Source of the DNA: Rhyacichthys aspro
Taxonomy: Eukaryota > Chordata > Actinopteri > Gobiiformes > Rhyacichthyidae
Length of the DNA: 64,000 nt
NCBI GenBank assembly: GCA_036850595.1
Contig: CM072154.1
Coordinates: 9,989,330-10,053,329 of the forward strand
Direction: 5' to 3'
Shown: positions 63,471-64,000 of the stretch, in pieces
How positions within the stretch are numbered: the first letter of the stretch is position 1
Layout of the letters: the number at the start of each line of letters is the position of its first letter
Notes under the pieces: generated by a model
The model's input: the letters and a program-made list of their open reading frames with translations, nothing else
Databases searched by the model: none
Told to the model about the DNA's origin: nothing
Translations under genes and position numbers: made by a program

Positions 63471-64000
63471 TACAGTGCCGTGAAAAAGTGTTTGCCCCCT
63501 TCCTGATTTCTTTTTTTTTTTTTTTTGTATATTTGTCACAAAATGCTCAAACAAATTTAAATATTAGACAAAGATACCACAAGTAAACACAAAATGCAGT
63601 TTTTAAGTGATGATATGTTAGTAAGGTAAAAAAGCTCTCCAAACCTACCTAGCCACATGTGAAAAAGTAGTTTCCTAGTTAACCTAATAACTGGTTGAGC
63701 CACCCTCAGCAGCAATAACTGCAATTAAATGTTTGTGATAACAGGCAGAGTCTATCACATCACTGTGGAGGAACTTGGCCCACTCTTCTTTGCAGTATGG
63801 TTTTAATTCAGCCACAATGGAGTTGGTTGATTTACAAATGGCTCTGTAACCCTTTCCAGACTGATAGATGTCAGTTACTTTGATTCTTATCTGTTAATTT
63901 ATGATTTAACAAAGGGGGACATTATCTTGTCACAAAGGGCAAGGTAGGTTTGTATAGATTTTTTTCCTAAAAAAATAAAATAAAATCATGACTTGAGTTC
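63471..64000. mobile_element. Long-inverted-repeat DNA transposon, cut by the right window edge
   Basis: From 'tacagtgccgtgaaaaagtg' onward the sequence matches, from memory, a high-copy teleost repeat ('gtgaaaaagtgtttgcccccttcctgat...'). The two arms are visible within the window: 63,602-63,661 and the reverse complement of 63,931-63,997 share a 'caaacctacc' core flanked by matching blocks. The outer part of the right arm should lie beyond 64,000. No long open frame occurs between the arms, so this copy is non-autonomous. I do not assign a superfamily. Confidence 0.75.

Noticed and set aside
1..64000. tRNA, rRNA, microRNA hairpin, CRISPR array or prokaryotic operon
   Set aside because: None was recognised by eye; every well-supported gene is a vertebrate protein-coding gene.

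Overview
The window looks like a ray-finned fish (teleost) chromosome segment. The genes are split vertebrate genes with short GT-AG (some GC-AG) introns, AT-rich spacers and teleost-type DNA transposon remnants. I rebuilt the splice structures by hand. Exon phases join without a break in every multi-exon gene whose coding region lies fully in the window, except at one lesion in mul1.

Layout, left to right. 1-10.7 kb: first intron and coding exon 1 (minus strand) of acap3; the rest of that gene lies off the left edge. 14.8-16.3 kb (-): a compact seven-exon PHRF1-like RING+PHD gene. 17.7-18.6 kb (+): an intronless-coding class A receptor of the P2Y/LPA-receptor type. 19.0-23.5 kb (-): ints11, the Integrator endonuclease, complete in 17 exons. 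24.1-25.0 kb (+): cptp, the ceramide-1-phosphate carrier, head to head with ints11. 26.2-26.9 kb (+): ubxn10, a UBX-domain p97 cofactor. 27.9-30.7 kb (-): ddx19, the mRNA-export DEAD-box helicase, complete in 11 exons. 34.2-45.7 kb (+): vwa5b1, complete in 21 coding exons (1276 residues). 51.5-52.9 kb (-): mul1, the mitochondrial outer-membrane E3 ligase, apparently missing its second membrane segment and shifted out of frame before the RING. 58.5-59.4 kb (+): fam43b, a single-exon PID-domain gene inside a large non-coding territory. The right edge cuts through a long-inverted-repeat transposon.

The genes do not form a pathway. They are neighbours by descent: acap3-ints11-cptp match a block on human 1p36.33, and ubxn10-vwa5b1-mul1-fam43b match one on 1p36.12. 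ddx19, the PHRF1-like gene and the receptor sit between or within these blocks. The two transcript pairs that converge (receptor/ints11 and ubxn10/ddx19) probably share or overlap 3' ends. I saw no rRNA, tRNA, CRISPR array or prokaryotic feature, and no clear new multi-gene system. The points most worth checking are the mul1 lesion, four GC-AG introns among 56 coding introns, the short PHRF1-like gene, and dated transposon insertions.
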